A DNA stretch of 64,000 nt from Shewanella eurypsychrophilus (GCF_007004545.3 NZ_CP045503.2:4896001-4960000), one strand, 5' to 3'; shown: positions 1 through 9,649, counted from the stretch's first letter. Translations and numbers: made by a program. Notes: generated by a model not told the origin, from the sequence alone.

Positions 1-1
1 A

Positions 2-448
2 AGAAGAAACTCTGAAGATAAAGATCCTGTAATGACCAAACCCTTAGCCCTTGTCGATAGCTGCATCGATGAACAAGGGAATGTGCAATTTGAAGGCGAC
101 AATGTATGGGATGGAGAATGGAACAATAAACCAGCTGGAAAATGCAGTAAAATTTTTCCGACTTACAGCAATATTCGTGTACAAGCCGGTGGCCCATGGG
201 CCGGCAGTATTTTCAAATGTGGCCGAGTTTCTATTAGTGATGCCATAGAAGGAGGCATATATGGCGATGTGCCCATGCAAGGCTATCAGCAAAAACTCGA
301 AAATATATTTCCAAGTGGTGTGTGTGACTATACTCAAGGAGACATAGCTAAGCCCGATCTCGGTTTAACGCCATCTCTACAGGCTAAAAAAAATAACAGA
401 TCCAGCCCTCCTTCTGCAGTAGGCGTAAGACGAAGTCTGGAAAAGTGA
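2..448 (+). CDS. C-terminal part of a DUF6351-like protein, cut by the window edge
   Basis: The frame is open from the first bases of the window to the TGA at 446-448, so this is the 3' end of a longer gene; the ATG at 32 is just an internal Met. The visible 149 residues contain a Cys-rich pattern ending in IFPSGVCDY followed by a short low-complexity tail, with PWAGSIFKC earlier. This resembles the C-terminus of DUF6351-family proteins (large secreted proteins related to tannase-like hydrolases), which typically end in a FPxGVCDW-type motif. The family name is from memory of that ending and is only moderately certain. The role is unknown. The next gene starts about 60 bases downstream on the same strand. 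Confidence 0.5.
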   Translation, partial: RRNSEDKDPVMTKPLALVDSCIDEQGNVQFEGDNVWDGEWNNKPAGKCSKIFPTYSNIRVQAGGPWAGSIFKCGRVSISDAIEGGIYGDVPMQGYQQKLENIFPSGVCDYTQGDIAKPDLGLTPSLQAKKNNRSSPPSAVGVRRSLEK

Positions 449-509
449 CTGTGAATTATGCTGTGATATATGAGAGATATCTCAACCAGATAATAAAAGG
501 AAAATGTTC

Positions 510-2183
510 ATGATCAACCTGTCGCTCAAGGCTAGATTGCTTGGTAATACAGCCATAGTGATCGGCCTATTAATTTTAAGCTCTGGCTATGCTATCTACA
601 GCATGAACCAAATAGGCACTGAATTAGAGACTGTAGCCGAACAAGATATTCCGCTGACGGAAAAGATCGCAGCCATCACCACCCATCAACTTGAGCAGGC
701 TATTCAATTTGAACGCTCGCTGCATTTCGGCACCACAATGGAGCGGGAGCCAGCTAACCGAGAAAATTTTAACACTGCAATGCATCATTTCGATGCACTT
801 ACGCCACAAGTCGATGCCGAGATACTCGAAGCAGAAGCCATGGCCAGTGAGGCCATGAAAGGCGCCACAAAAGCAGCCTATGCCGAGTTTAAGGCTGTAC
901 TCACGGCATTGAAACAAATTGAAACCGAGCACAAAGGCTTTGTCGAACATGTTCATCAGGTATTCGCACTTCTGCAGGCCGGAAAGCTACATGATGCAGA
1001 GGTCATGGCTCTAAAAGTTGAACAAGAAGAAGATAAACTCGATAAGGAGCTCGAGGCATTACTCCATGAGATAGGAAAATTTACCGAAGCCAGCGCTCGG
1101 CATGCTGAGGATTATGAACATCACGCCATCTGGGTATTAAGCATTTTAGCCATCGCCAGTATTATCATAGGTCTATTTACAAGCTGGCTCACCACCAAGA
1201 TGATCATTGACGGCATAAAGCAAGCAACCAATATGGCAGAGGGAGATATAAACCACCAAATTGAAGTCACCAGCAAGGATGAAATAGGTGAATTGTTATC
1301 GGCAATGAATAATATGCGTCTTCGACTACTTAATATGATCAACCATATCTCAGAGACCACGGTACAACTTTCTGCCGCCTCAGAGCAACTTGCCGAAGTA
1401 TCCCAGCAATCCAGCGAAGTGATCGATGAACAACGCAGAGAGACCGAAATCGTCGCCACCGCAATGAATCAATTAACCGTGACATCTCAAGAGGTCGCCT
1501 CAAATCTGGCACAGACAGCCGACTCTACGACAGAAGCCAATAAGCAGACCAATGATGGTGCTCAGATAGTACAACAGGCCGTGGTACAGATAAATGAATT
1601 AGCTAAGCAGATTGATATTTCGGTACAAGCTATTGCGGAGGTCGATGAACAAAGTGCAGCCATCAGCACTGTATTGGATGTGATTAAAGGCATAGCCGAA
1701 CAGACAAACTTACTGGCATTGAACGCCGCTATCGAGGCTGCAAGAGCCGGAGAGCAGGGACGAGGATTTGCCGTTGTGGCGGATGAAGTTCGCACCTTGG
1801 CTGGTCGAACTCAGCAATCGACCCAAGAAATTAATACCATTATCGAAAAACTACAAACAGGCTCAAGTAAGGCTGTTGCTGTTATGGAGCAGAGTCGCGA
1901 GCAATCTCAAGCAGCAGTCGAATATTCCACTCGCTCAGGTGTGGCACTGACTAAGATTGCCGAGGCTATAGATTCTATTCATAATATGAATGTTCAAATC
2001 GCTACGGCTGCAGATGAGCAAAGTGCGGTTTCTCAAGATGTAGATCAGAATATTACCAAGATCCACACCATGTCAGTCGAACTCGCCTCAGGCGCAGAAG
2101 AGCACTCTCAGGCAGGCAAGAGCTTATCGGAAATGAGTGGCAAACTGGAAGAGATGGTAAAGCAGTTTCAGCAGGGCCGCTGA
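510..2183 (+). CDS. Methyl-accepting chemotaxis protein with four-helix-bundle sensor
   Basis: Inner-membrane chemoreceptor that would signal through CheA/CheW. There is one TM helix near residues 8-30, a helical periplasmic region of about 170 residues rich in charged residues (4HB_MCP type, not a Cache domain), a second TM near 208-230, a HAMP domain just after it, and a long signalling coiled coil. The hairpin tip carries the hallmark EQTNLLALNAAIEAARAGEQ followed by GRGFAVVADEVRTLA. There is no NWETF-type CheR tether at the C-terminus. Two ATGs compete (504 and 510); AGG at 498-500 is only 3 bases from the first but 9 from the second, so 510 is preferred. It stands alone; a hairpin follows at 2308. 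The ligand cannot be predicted. Confidence 0.93.
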   Translation: MINLSLKARLLGNTAIVIGLLILSSGYAIYSMNQIGTELETVAEQDIPLTEKIAAITTHQLEQAIQFERSLHFGTTMEREPANRENFNTAMHHFDALTPQVDAEILEAEAMASEAMKGATKAAYAEFKAVLTALKQIETEHKGFVEHVHQVFALLQAGKLHDAEVMALKVEQEEDKLDKELEALLHEIGKFTEASARHAEDYEHHAIWVLSILAIASIIIGLFTSWLTTKMIIDGIKQATNMAEGDINHQIEVTSKDEIGELLSAMNNMRLRLLNMINHISETTVQLSAASEQLAEVSQQSSEVIDEQRRETEIVATAMNQLTVTSQEVASNLAQTADSTTEANKQTNDGAQIVQQAVVQINELAKQIDISVQAIAEVDEQSAAISTVLDVIKGIAEQTNLLALNAAIEAARAGEQGRGFAVVADEVRTLAGRTQQSTQEINTIIEKLQTGSSKAVAVMEQSREQSQAAVEYSTRSGVALTKIAEAIDSIHNMNVQIATAADEQSAVSQDVDQNITKIHTMSVELASGAEEHSQAGKSLSEMSGKLEEMVKQFQQGR

Positions 2184-2307
2184 GCAGCCTATTAAGATTT
2201 GACTGTTTCGGTCAGTATCAGCTTACAGATAATCACTGGCTGCATAAGATTAGTGTAAAGCCATGTGTCGTTAAACCATAATCGGGTCATCGACCTTTAC
2301 CATCAAG

Positions 2308-2336
2308 ATGACAGGGGAAATAGCTCCCCTGTCATT
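2308..2336. terminator. Intrinsic terminator hairpin between convergent genes
   Basis: A 10-11 bp stem (ATGACAGGGG pairing with CCCCTGTCAT) with a short loop, followed on the plus side by TTTAAT and preceded by AAG. It sits between the convergent chemoreceptor and phosphoesterase genes and could serve either. Confidence 0.6.
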
Positions 2337-2382
2337 TAATCTCTCACCGATAATACTTACACCAATGTTAATGAACAGGCCA

Positions 2383-3957
2383 CTAATCTAATTCGACAAA
2401 GATAGGATTAGAGTAAAACCAAAGATCGTCATAGTTTCGCTGATTAATCTTGTTGTACCGAGCTTGGGTTTCGCCTTCATCGGCTGGAGGGTATGACTCC
2501 GACTGAAGCGGATCCCCCTTATACGTTAGCCCTTCGACGTTATAATCAAGATTAGTCCCTCTTAAACGATAGTACTGATTATCACTCGCCACAAAGCTAT
2601 AGCTCATAGAGTAGTACCCATCAGCATCAAGCTGCCAATCTTGTGCTACAAACGTTTTAACGACTTGAGTCGTATCGTTGGTTTCCTTGTGGTAGTAGCC
2701 GCTATCAGGCAGGGCTTTTGTGCCAACGCTCCCTGCTATCAAGTCAATATGGTGCACACCTGGGTTAAGGCCATTAAAGTTCTCATCACCAATATCCTGC
2801 TCTTTATTATTGGTTTCAGGACTCTTGAAGCGAATATCAATGGTCACCTTATCTCCAGCCTTCGCGGATAAAACACCGCCCATATATTCAGTGGTAGCCG
2901 TGCCGCTCATGGTAAAGTCCAGTTCATGGATCAAGTCACCATATACAGCAAATGTCTTACCACTTCTTAATCCATCGATAATTCCCTGCGGAGAGTTATC
3001 AAGCGCATAGGTATAGTTTTTTGCATATTCACCTGGAAAGTAGCTGCTGGAATAAGGTTCGCGAACTTTAAAGTGGATATCTGAATTCCCAACATTCCAA
3101 ATTCTGCGCCCCTCACCAAGTAACGCATCCCACCAGCCACCAACTTCAGCAACGACAGGGTCAACACCACCATACACACCGCTACTTGCTTCGGCATAAT
3201 CGCCTCGATTACCACTAAACTGACCACCGACCATCCCCTCAACTAAAAAGAATACGTCGGGTGCTGCGTCATGTAGATCTCTCACATCAGCAATACTGTA
3301 ACTACTTAAATAACGCCTAGGATGATTTAACATGCCATAGCTCGTCGATGGGAAATGTTGCTGCAGCCAAGCCAAAGCGCTCACACCATCTTGATGGGTT
3401 TTATTCTGTCTAACTAGCCCTTGTGCGGTCCAGTTCGCGACATCTTTCGGATCAAAATCTTCAATGTCATTTTGATAGCTAAACAGGTATTCAAAGGTCT
3501 TAATCGCTTCAAGTGTTTCAGCTGAGTTCACCTCATCACCCAAAATACCGATATTGAAATGTTCATGAGTCGGCATATCCCACTCAAAAGTCGATATAAC
3601 AGTTTGTTTCGGGTAGTGGCTGGCCTGCAACTCCGCAACCCCTGGCAGCTCATAATTCACTAGAGCATCATAAAATAAGATGCCCCCAAGGTCGTTATCA
3701 TCATTATCCTGACTGCTATTGCGCATATGGTTTGATAGTGCGACATAATCCATCTCAAAGGTCTCAAAAGACCACTTTAAAACATCACTCAAGGTTTCTC
3801 TGGCATCAGACGAAATGGCCGTATGGACATGAAGGTCTCCCTTTAGCCATTGACCCTGCTTCTCCTCAGGTGTTTCTTCTGAAGAGTCAGAAGAACAGGC
3901 AGTAATGGCTAAACCAGCAAGACTCATAGCAAGAATAGGAACAGTTTTTTTAAACAC
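2383..3957 (-). CDS. PHP-domain (CehA-like) phosphoesterase lipoprotein
   Basis: Predicted metal-dependent phosphoesterase or hydrolase anchored in the envelope. A signal peptide ends in the lipobox LAITAC, followed by a Ser/Glu-rich linker. The PHP signature WLKGDLHVHTAISSDA starts about residue 40 and continues with DYVALSNHMR; further likely metal ligands are in FEWDMPTHEHFN and in GNSDIHF. The C-terminal 180 residues look like a beta-rich domain. The start is the GTG at 3957, six bases after GGAG; the TTG twelve bases upstream has no ribosome binding site and adds four residues before MFKKTV. It is transcribed alone, convergent with the chemoreceptor gene. The substrate is unknown. Confidence 0.8.
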   Translation of the reverse strand: MFKKTVPILAMSLAGLAITACSSDSSEETPEEKQGQWLKGDLHVHTAISSDARETLSDVLKWSFETFEMDYVALSNHMRNSSQDNDDNDLGGILFYDALVNYELPGVAELQASHYPKQTVISTFEWDMPTHEHFNIGILGDEVNSAETLEAIKTFEYLFSYQNDIEDFDPKDVANWTAQGLVRQNKTHQDGVSALAWLQQHFPSTSYGMLNHPRRYLSSYSIADVRDLHDAAPDVFFLVEGMVGGQFSGNRGDYAEASSGVYGGVDPVVAEVGGWWDALLGEGRRIWNVGNSDIHFKVREPYSSSYFPGEYAKNYTYALDNSPQGIIDGLRSGKTFAVYGDLIHELDFTMSGTATTEYMGGVLSAKAGDKVTIDIRFKSPETNNKEQDIGDENFNGLNPGVHHIDLIAGSVGTKALPDSGYYHKETNDTTQVVKTFVAQDWQLDADGYYSMSYSFVASDNQYYRLRGTNLDYNVEGLTYKGDPLQSESYPPADEGETQARYNKINQRNYDDLWFYSNPIFVELD

Positions 3958-4182
3958 AGCAGACTCCAAAGGATAAATTTCAGTGCTGCGAATCCTAGTG
4001 ATGGCCTATTTCAGAAAGGTTGCTAAAGTGGATCAACTTGTATCAGCAACGTCGATATCACCTTTAATTATTTGATTTTATAAAACTAATAAAACCAACA
4101 GCAGTTTAAACAACTTAATCTTTATGTTTATCAGTGTGATAAGCTGTTAATTAAAACCCGTAATTGTTGACACCTTGAACCT

Positions 4183-4644
4183 ATGAAAGCAATGAATTGG
4201 ATTGTCGATTTTCTTGAATCTGAGTCTATTCCCTATTTTATGATTGGAGGGATTGCCGCCATTGCTTATGGAGCAAAACGTGAGATCTATGATATTGATT
4301 TGACCGTTCGTCAAAGGGACATAGAAAAAATAGCTAAGTTCGGCAAAGACTACCTCACCTTCGGGCCCCAGAGGTATAAAGATAACGAATGGGACGTGGT
4401 TGGGTTACAACTTATTTATCAGGGCATAAAGATTGAATTTAATACAGATGAAACGCCCAAAATTTATAGCCAGAAACAATCAAGATGGATTGAGCTCTCA
4501 CCTGACTTTTCAGCCTCTTGTAGACGACAGGCTTTTGGACGTGAACTCTCTGTAATACCAATTAGCGAGCTTACACAATATAAAGCTCACCTTGCCAGAG
4601 AGGTCGATTTAGAAGATATTGCGCTTCTCAGCAAGACACCATAA
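4183..4644 (+). CDS. Small nucleotidyltransferase-fold protein
   Basis: The sequence shows the minimal NTase-superfamily pattern: MIGGIAAIAYGAKR near residue 20-33 followed by DIDLTVR (GG...DxD), with a third acidic position possibly in IKIEFNTDE. This is the layout of MNT/AbiEii-like and antibiotic-nucleotidyltransferase-like proteins of about 150 residues. No HEPN or AbiEi partner is adjacent, so a toxin-antitoxin role is not supported here. The start ATG at 4183 has no strong ribosome binding site; a second ATG lies nine bases later at 4192. The gene ends 14 bases before fetB, so the two are probably co-transcribed. The substrate is unknown. Confidence 0.65.
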   Translation: MKAMNWIVDFLESESIPYFMIGGIAAIAYGAKREIYDIDLTVRQRDIEKIAKFGKDYLTFGPQRYKDNEWDVVGLQLIYQGIKIEFNTDETPKIYSQKQSRWIELSPDFSASCRRQAFGRELSVIPISELTQYKAHLAREVDLEDIALLSKTP

Positions 4645-4658
4645 TCGGATAGGTAGAA

Positions 4659-5447
4659 ATGCAGCCAACTATTGATATTTCATGGACTCAACTAGCTCTG
4701 TTTATGTTGGTTTTATCCATCCCCTTGCTCATCAATCGCTTTCTTAAATTAGCACTTGGCAAAGAGATAACCGTAGCGATTTTTCGCATGACGGCTCAAT
4801 TAATCTTAGTAGGCCTCTATCTAGAGTTTTTATTTGAACTTAATAGTGTAGTGCTCAACTTGATTTGGCTTACTGTAATGCTGCTTATTGGTGCCAGCGC
4901 AATTATAGGAAGTGCTAAACTGCCAAAAAAACCACTGTTTTTACCAATAACCACTGGCCTTTTAGTTGGTATAACGCCATTAATGGCAATTCTATTATTA
5001 GTATTATTAAAACCTTCACCAGTTTATAGTGCGCAGTACCTGATCCCTATGGCTGGCATGCTTTTAGGGAATTGTCTTAGCGGTAATATTGTCGCTCTTC
5101 AGCGGCTCTTCAGTGCTTTTGATGAGAAGAGAGATCAATATGAAGGAGCCTTAGCCCTAGGAGTCACTCCCTACCAAGCCGCATTTCCTTTTATGCAGTC
5201 TGCATTAAAGCAATCTTTTGCACCTATACTCGCATCGATGACCACCACGGGCTTAGTTACCTTGCCCGGCATGATGACAGGCCAAATACTCGGTGGCAGT
5301 GACCCTATGGTGGCCATTAAATATCAATTAATTATATTAGTCGCCATATTTGTGATGTTGACTGTTTCAGTCGCTCTCTCATTAATACTGACCATTAAAA
5401 CCTGTATTGAGCCAACTGGGCTTATTAGGATCAGCATAAAAAAGTAA
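4659..5447 (+). CDS. fetB: UPF0014-family ABC permease (FetB-like)
   Basis: A polytopic membrane protein of 262 residues with about seven hydrophobic segments, matching the UPF0014 family in length and in features such as GNCLSGNIVALQRL and MMTGQILGGSDP. In E. coli FetB pairs with the ATPase FetA and is linked to iron export and resistance to oxidative stress. Here no ABC ATPase gene is next to it; the upstream neighbour is the nucleotidyltransferase, 14 bases away. Either the ATPase is encoded elsewhere or the protein works with another ATPase. The symbol is given on family resemblance, not demonstrated function. It ends 28 bases before the convergent pirin gene. Confidence 0.8.
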   Translation: MQPTIDISWTQLALFMLVLSIPLLINRFLKLALGKEITVAIFRMTAQLILVGLYLEFLFELNSVVLNLIWLTVMLLIGASAIIGSAKLPKKPLFLPITTGLLVGITPLMAILLLVLLKPSPVYSAQYLIPMAGMLLGNCLSGNIVALQRLFSAFDEKRDQYEGALALGVTPYQAAFPFMQSALKQSFAPILASMTTTGLVTLPGMMTGQILGGSDPMVAIKYQLIILVAIFVMLTVSVALSLILTIKTCIEPTGLIRISIKK

Positions 5448-5475
5448 CGCCCTACAGTGCTTAATATAGCTAGCA

Positions 5476-6156
5476 TCATATGGGCGTTATATCGATCACT
5501 ATCACTTGGGCACTGGTTAACGCCACCAGGGTAAACGCCTCGCTTCGCACCAGCGTACCGGCCTCAAAACGCTCTGTGTCTATCTCAACCTCTCCATCGC
5601 TGACATACACCAGACTTGCTGTATTCTGTTCGAAGCCATGATCCGCTTCTAGGTTGGCGACACTAATCTGTGTATGACTATCGAACGTTTCATCTTGTCC
5701 AATTTCACCACCGTAGATCCGTGTTAACTCGCCAGTTTTGGGGCTATATAACTTGTAACCCGCCTTCTCTCCACTACGTTCGGGGAGAACCCAGAGTTGT
5801 ATCATCTGGTTCTCTACATCGTCAGGATTGACCTCATTATGAGAGAACCCTTCTCCACCCGCCCTCTGGACTTGAGCTTGTTTAGCATTCATCATCTGAC
5901 CATGCTCAAGGGAGCCTTCATGATTGATACGGCCTTTGACCATCACAGAGATAACATCGACCTCTTTATGCCCATGCATTAAGGTCTCACCTTTAGGCAT
6001 AAATCTCGCGTCTGCTAGGTAGACAAAATTGCCTAACCCGCCCCAAGTCTGAGGGTTACGATTTGGACCGAAGGCTTTCTTGTCCATCACAAGTTGGTGC
6101 TCTTTTAATCCGGCAAAACCACCTTCGCGTAGATCTGATTTTGTTAATACTTCCAT
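5476..6156 (-). CDS. Pirin-family protein
   Basis: Bicupin of the pirin family, 226 residues, close to the roughly 230-residue YhhW type. The first cupin keeps the four metal ligands expected of pirins: His61 and His63 in MHGHKEVD, His106 and Glu108 in EGFSHNEVN. Some relatives show quercetin 2,3-dioxygenase activity in vitro; the natural substrate is generally unknown. The C-terminal half is a second, degenerate cupin. It is divergent from a LysR-type gene, with 157 bases between the two starts, and is the obvious candidate target of that regulator. Confidence 0.88.
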   Translation of the reverse strand: MEVLTKSDLREGGFAGLKEHQLVMDKKAFGPNRNPQTWGGLGNFVYLADARFMPKGETLMHGHKEVDVISVMVKGRINHEGSLEHGQMMNAKQAQVQRAGGEGFSHNEVNPDDVENQMIQLWVLPERSGEKAGYKLYSPKTGELTRIYGGEIGQDETFDSHTQISVANLEADHGFEQNTASLVYVSDGEVEIDTERFEAGTLVRSEAFTLVALTSAQVIVIDITPI

Positions 6157-6313
6157 CTTGTGACTCCTTATCTTTTCCAGCCCTTAGTGACTGTTGATGG
6201 ATTAATAATAGCCCTCGAATCAAATGGGATAAACATGACAAAATAGAAACAACTGTTCTGTTTTAGGTTACAATTGTTTTTGACGAATTGGCTAGTAGCA
6301 GAGGAGTGCTGAA

Positions 6314-7198
6314 GTGCAAAACATTAATGATATGTTGGTATTTGCCGAGGTGATTAAGGCAGGTAGCTTTACCAAGGCAGCCGAAGTGCTGAACTTACCT
6401 AAGTCCAACATCAGTCGTAAGCTCACTCGGCTAGAAACACATCTGGGGGTGAGACTTATCGAACGCACGACTCGTAGTATTCACCTTACCGAAGTAGGTC
6501 AAATATACCTGCAACATTGTCAACGTATTCAGGAAGAAGTTGAATCAGCCGAGTTATGCGTCGACCACTTAGTTGAAAGCCCGAGAGGCCAACTAAAAAT
6601 CTGCGTCTCTGTCACCATAGGACAGCAGATCATCAGTAAATATCTGGATGAATATATTGAGCAATATCCGGATGTGGATGTGAGCCTCGAGCTGACAAAT
6701 AGGCGTATCGACCTCGTTGAGGAAGGATTTGATCTGGCGATCCGAATTGGAGAGCTAGAGGATTCGAGCCTTATTGCTAAATACTTAGGTCAATTAGAGA
6801 GAAAGCTATGTGCAAGCCCATCACTCATAGATAAACATATGTTACCGCTTCACCCCATAGATTTAGCACAACTACCCAGCCTGTTTATGACCAGCGGTAT
6901 GGCTAAAAATCAATGGCTATTACACCAAACAGATATCTTGGAGCAGATACAGGTAAAACCAAAAGTGGAAGTGAATGATTTTCTCTCACTGAGTCAGCTT
7001 TGCATTTCAGGCTGCGGCGTGACTATGTTGCCGTCTTACCTTTGTGATGAGGCTATTGATGAAGGAAACTTGTTACATATATTACCTGACTGGCAGTGCC
7101 CTCCTTCGAAAGTTTATGCCCTCTATCCCAACCATAAGAGCATAACGCCTAAGGTCCGTTCTATGTTGAGCTTCTTAGAGAAAGTATTCAAAGAATGA
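6314..7198 (+). CDS. LysR-type transcriptional regulator
   Basis: It has the 294-residue layout of LysR regulators: N-terminal winged HTH (residues 1-60, with GSFTKAAEVLNLPKSNISRK), a linker helix and a periplasmic-binding-protein-like effector domain (about 90-290). It belongs to the AaeR/DmlR-like group judging from the ERTTRSIHLTE wing and from GFDLAIRIGELEDSSL. The start is a GTG at 6314, seven bases after GAGGAG (6301-6306). It is divergent from the pirin gene, which it probably controls together with its own expression from the shared 157-bp intergenic region. Confidence 0.9.
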   Translation: MQNINDMLVFAEVIKAGSFTKAAEVLNLPKSNISRKLTRLETHLGVRLIERTTRSIHLTEVGQIYLQHCQRIQEEVESAELCVDHLVESPRGQLKICVSVTIGQQIISKYLDEYIEQYPDVDVSLELTNRRIDLVEEGFDLAIRIGELEDSSLIAKYLGQLERKLCASPSLIDKHMLPLHPIDLAQLPSLFMTSGMAKNQWLLHQTDILEQIQVKPKVEVNDFLSLSQLCISGCGVTMLPSYLCDEAIDEGNLLHILPDWQCPPSKVYALYPNHKSITPKVRSMLSFLEKVFKE

Positions 7199-7241
7199 CT
7201 GATTGAGGATTACGGATAAATAGAGGTAGAACCGATATAAA

Positions 7242-7604
7242 TCAGGCAAATAACGCAATGACACTGCCAATAGATGCCGCTGCCTTTAAGTATTTTCCCA
7301 CAGTGCAAGAACAATCATCTTCTGTACCTGCAGAATCATCAGCGTCATCAGGAAGAATTGAGTCCAATGCATCATCGAACCAAGATGAACTCTCCTTCAC
7401 AGGAGCCACTGTGCTATTGGAGTTTGGCATTGTTGATGGTGACATTGCTTGAGCATTTAGCTGTTTAGCTTCTGGCGAAAGACGCACTTGTGAAGATTCA
7501 GTAACATGAGCAACGGCTGTGGCTCCCCCTTGACTGCTTGGAGGCAAGCTCACTGAATAGTTATTTAGCCCGCTGATTGGGGCTCCAACACTGGTTATGG
7601 TCAT
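7242..7604 (-). CDS. Small hypothetical protein, Ser/Asp-rich with hydrophobic tail
   Basis: About 120 residues. I do not recognise a family. The N-terminus is MTITSVGAPISGLNNYSV, the middle is low-complexity and acidic (DDALDSILPDDADDSAGTED), and the tail has a Cys pair (CSC) followed by a short hydrophobic stretch ending in IGSVIALFA. There is no signal peptide. The start chosen is the ATG at 7604 with GGTGG just upstream; an ATG 21 bases earlier is possible. It is the last gene of the minus-strand surface locus, about 105 bases downstream of the free barrel gene. Confidence 0.5.
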   Translation of the reverse strand: MTITSVGAPISGLNNYSVSLPPSSQGGATAVAHVTESSQVRLSPEAKQLNAQAMSPSTMPNSNSTVAPVKESSSWFDDALDSILPDDADDSAGTEDDCSCTVGKYLKAAASIGSVIALFA

Positions 7605-7710
7605 AATTACCACCGATACATTCATAGTACAGAGCGATAATACTATTTAACATCTACAGCAGTAAACAACCCACTTGATACAGTTTGTATCACCGCATGC
7701 CAACACCAGT

Positions 7711-8454
7711 TTAAAATCTATAGTCCAGGTATATCCCAAGCTGATCGAATCCATCTCCTTGTATTTCTAAGTGATGCCAGTCAAACCTTACATTCGCCTT
7801 ATCTGATAATCGATATTTAACGCCTAAGCCTAGGTAAGGAGAAAGTCCATCTTCACTGCGGCTATCCGATATGCTGCTTGTCCTCTCATCTCGCCAACTA
7901 TAGGCTCCTAGATAAACCTGACTTGAAATTGCAGACGATAGATCCAAGTTATAACCTAAGTTTGCTCCCCAGCCTGAGTATAATCGGGTTTGATAAGCGG
8001 GGGACGTGTAAGGGATATCACTGCTATTAACGAAAGTGTAACTATCCAGCGATGACCTGACTCCACCAACTTCAATTGATTCAAATGAAACTTGCCATTT
8101 TGGCGTGAATTTATAACCAATCTCTAAAGGGCTACGACCACCATTGAGTTTAAGATCTAAGGTCAACTTCTGCTGTTGGTCATTAGGCACGTCAGAAACT
8201 AGATATGGAGTCGATCCCAAAATAAACCTATTAACTCTTGTCTCATTGGCTGAGGTCTGAAAAATAAACAAACAACATAAGATCCCCAACCAAGCAAAGG
8301 GAAAGGATAACCATTTATTGCTTGGTGATTCTTTGGCAGCTTTCTTATTCAGAGCCATATTTCTACGGGTATGGTTGACTAGAATCAAACTAAGAACCGA
8401 GAGCCCCCTGACAATATAGTTAGGATTATCTCTGCTGATTATTGACGTTTTCAT
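7711..8454 (-). CDS. Outer-membrane beta-barrel protein (OmpA-like barrel), free copy
   Basis: 247 residues. A long basic N-terminal region (about 45 residues) precedes a hydrophobic core (WLGILCCLFIFQTSAN) that looks like the actual signal peptide. The mature part alternates aromatic and polar residues in amphipathic strands, has GWGANLGYNLDLSSA and ends in YLDYRF, the terminal aromatic expected of a BamA-inserted barrel. The start is the ATG at 8454, six bases after GGAG; an upstream in-frame start at 8526 lacks one. Several stretches parallel the C-terminal 200 residues of the giant protein encoded upstream (IGYKFTPKWQVSFESIEVGG here against IGYAFTANWSATLEYVDLGE there), so the two barrels are paralogues. 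Confidence 0.75.
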   Translation of the reverse strand: MKTSIISRDNPNYIVRGLSVLSLILVNHTRRNMALNKKAAKESPSNKWLSFPFAWLGILCCLFIFQTSANETRVNRFILGSTPYLVSDVPNDQQQKLTLDLKLNGGRSPLEIGYKFTPKWQVSFESIEVGGVRSSLDSYTFVNSSDIPYTSPAYQTRLYSGWGANLGYNLDLSSAISSQVYLGAYSWRDERTSSISDSRSEDGLSPYLGLGVKYRLSDKANVRFDWHHLEIQGDGFDQLGIYLDYRF

Positions 8455-8649
8455 GATGCACTCCATTGGCAATATGCAGTTAGATAATACGTTGCAATAG
8501 CTAAGCCAACTCGGTAGCCCGTCCAATTTTCAATAGCTTACTTGTAAGGTAAATAAATCGACAAAATTCTTACACCTTATGGAGTGGCAAAATGCAAAAT
8601 GAGGAGCCAGAAAGACTCCTCATAAAAATGTCAACCAACACTCTAAGTG

Positions 8650-9417
8650 TTAGGGTTGATGAACAGCTTGATTGAGTCCTCGACTAGCTTTAGACGCTAA
8701 CTCAATATCTCTAATCTGATACTCTAATTTCCAGGCTCGGCCTTCACTGAGTTCACCGTTAATATCCACTGCCCGACTAACATTTAGAGATGTTAAATCA
8801 GCTAATGTGTCAACAAAATGCTTCTCTAGTCGCCCAGAGGTTAGGTTGCATCCATATAAGCTTAATTCGGTTCCTTGGTTGAAATATGTCGATACTTCAC
8901 GCATTAGAGGTGCTTTCTCGATAATGTAATATTTATCGACCCACCTGCCGGCAAGTAAAAGAGCGCTCGTAGAAGCGTGGGAAATAATGGAGATACTTGA
9001 CACTCGTCCAGTCTGTTCAACGGCAGTTAAAATCTGCTGCAGAGGTTCCAGACTTGGCTGAAGGAAAACAACTTTGGGGTAACTTATTATCCCCCGCTGC
9101 TGCTTAGCCTTAGTATCAAGCGCTGCGACTAACATCTGCGGATCATGCACTGCGAGATCGATAATAATAAGATCCCTTTCCAAGTACTCATGTTTCGCAT
9201 GCTTCGAATCATCGACCGCCAACAGCGGCTGACTATAAAAAAAGCAGGTGGCAATCAAGAAAGTACAAGTAAAGAGTCCTATACCATGAGTATCTTGAGG
9301 AGGTGATTGAGTGAGAATCTTACGAGTGTCAGCAAAGATCACTCTAACTACATTCACTACTTTTAGGTGGATTAAGCTTGAAATGCATCTGAACCATTGA
9401 CTCAACAGAGACTTCAT
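8650..9417 (-). CDS. Free DUF4347-domain secreted protein
   Basis: 255 residues. A long N-terminal extension of about 50 residues precedes a hydrophobic signal core (GLFTCTFLIATCFFYSQPLLA). The rest is one DUF4347 domain: DLIIIDLAVHDPQML, SIISHASTSALLLAGRW and LSLYGCNLTSG. The DUF4347 head of the giant protein aligns with it over its whole length, yet here the repeats, anchor and barrel are absent. The start is the ATG at 9417, six bases after GGAG; a TTG twelve bases upstream is possible but unsupported. The gene ends about 195 bases before the free barrel gene. DUF4347 normally sits at the head of large adhesin-like proteins; the biochemical role is unknown. Confidence 0.75.
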   Translation of the reverse strand: MKSLLSQWFRCISSLIHLKVVNVVRVIFADTRKILTQSPPQDTHGIGLFTCTFLIATCFFYSQPLLAVDDSKHAKHEYLERDLIIIDLAVHDPQMLVAALDTKAKQQRGIISYPKVVFLQPSLEPLQQILTAVEQTGRVSSISIISHASTSALLLAGRWVDKYYIIEKAPLMREVSTYFNQGTELSLYGCNLTSGRLEKHFVDTLADLTSLNVSRAVDINGELSEGRAWKLEYQIRDIELASKASRGLNQAVHQP

Positions 9418-9649
9418 AGTCAACTCCAATAATATTGTGTTATCTACTCCTCATTAATGTGCATAGACCATACCAAAATAACCAATTCAATAGTTTTCAT
9501 TAACTTAGGCGAAACACCAATAATTAAAATTGGTATTCCGCAACAGAATGCACAGCAAATTGCAAAAAACGTCACCAATATTGGAATTTAGTAGACTCAA
9601 CTCAGAAAGCGTACCAGCAGATGTCAGATCAGCTTAGCCACCTAAATAG

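Noticed and set aside
4183..5447. Toxin-antitoxin pair involving the nucleotidyltransferase
   Set aside because: No HEPN, AbiEi or other partner is adjacent; the neighbour is a transporter subunit.
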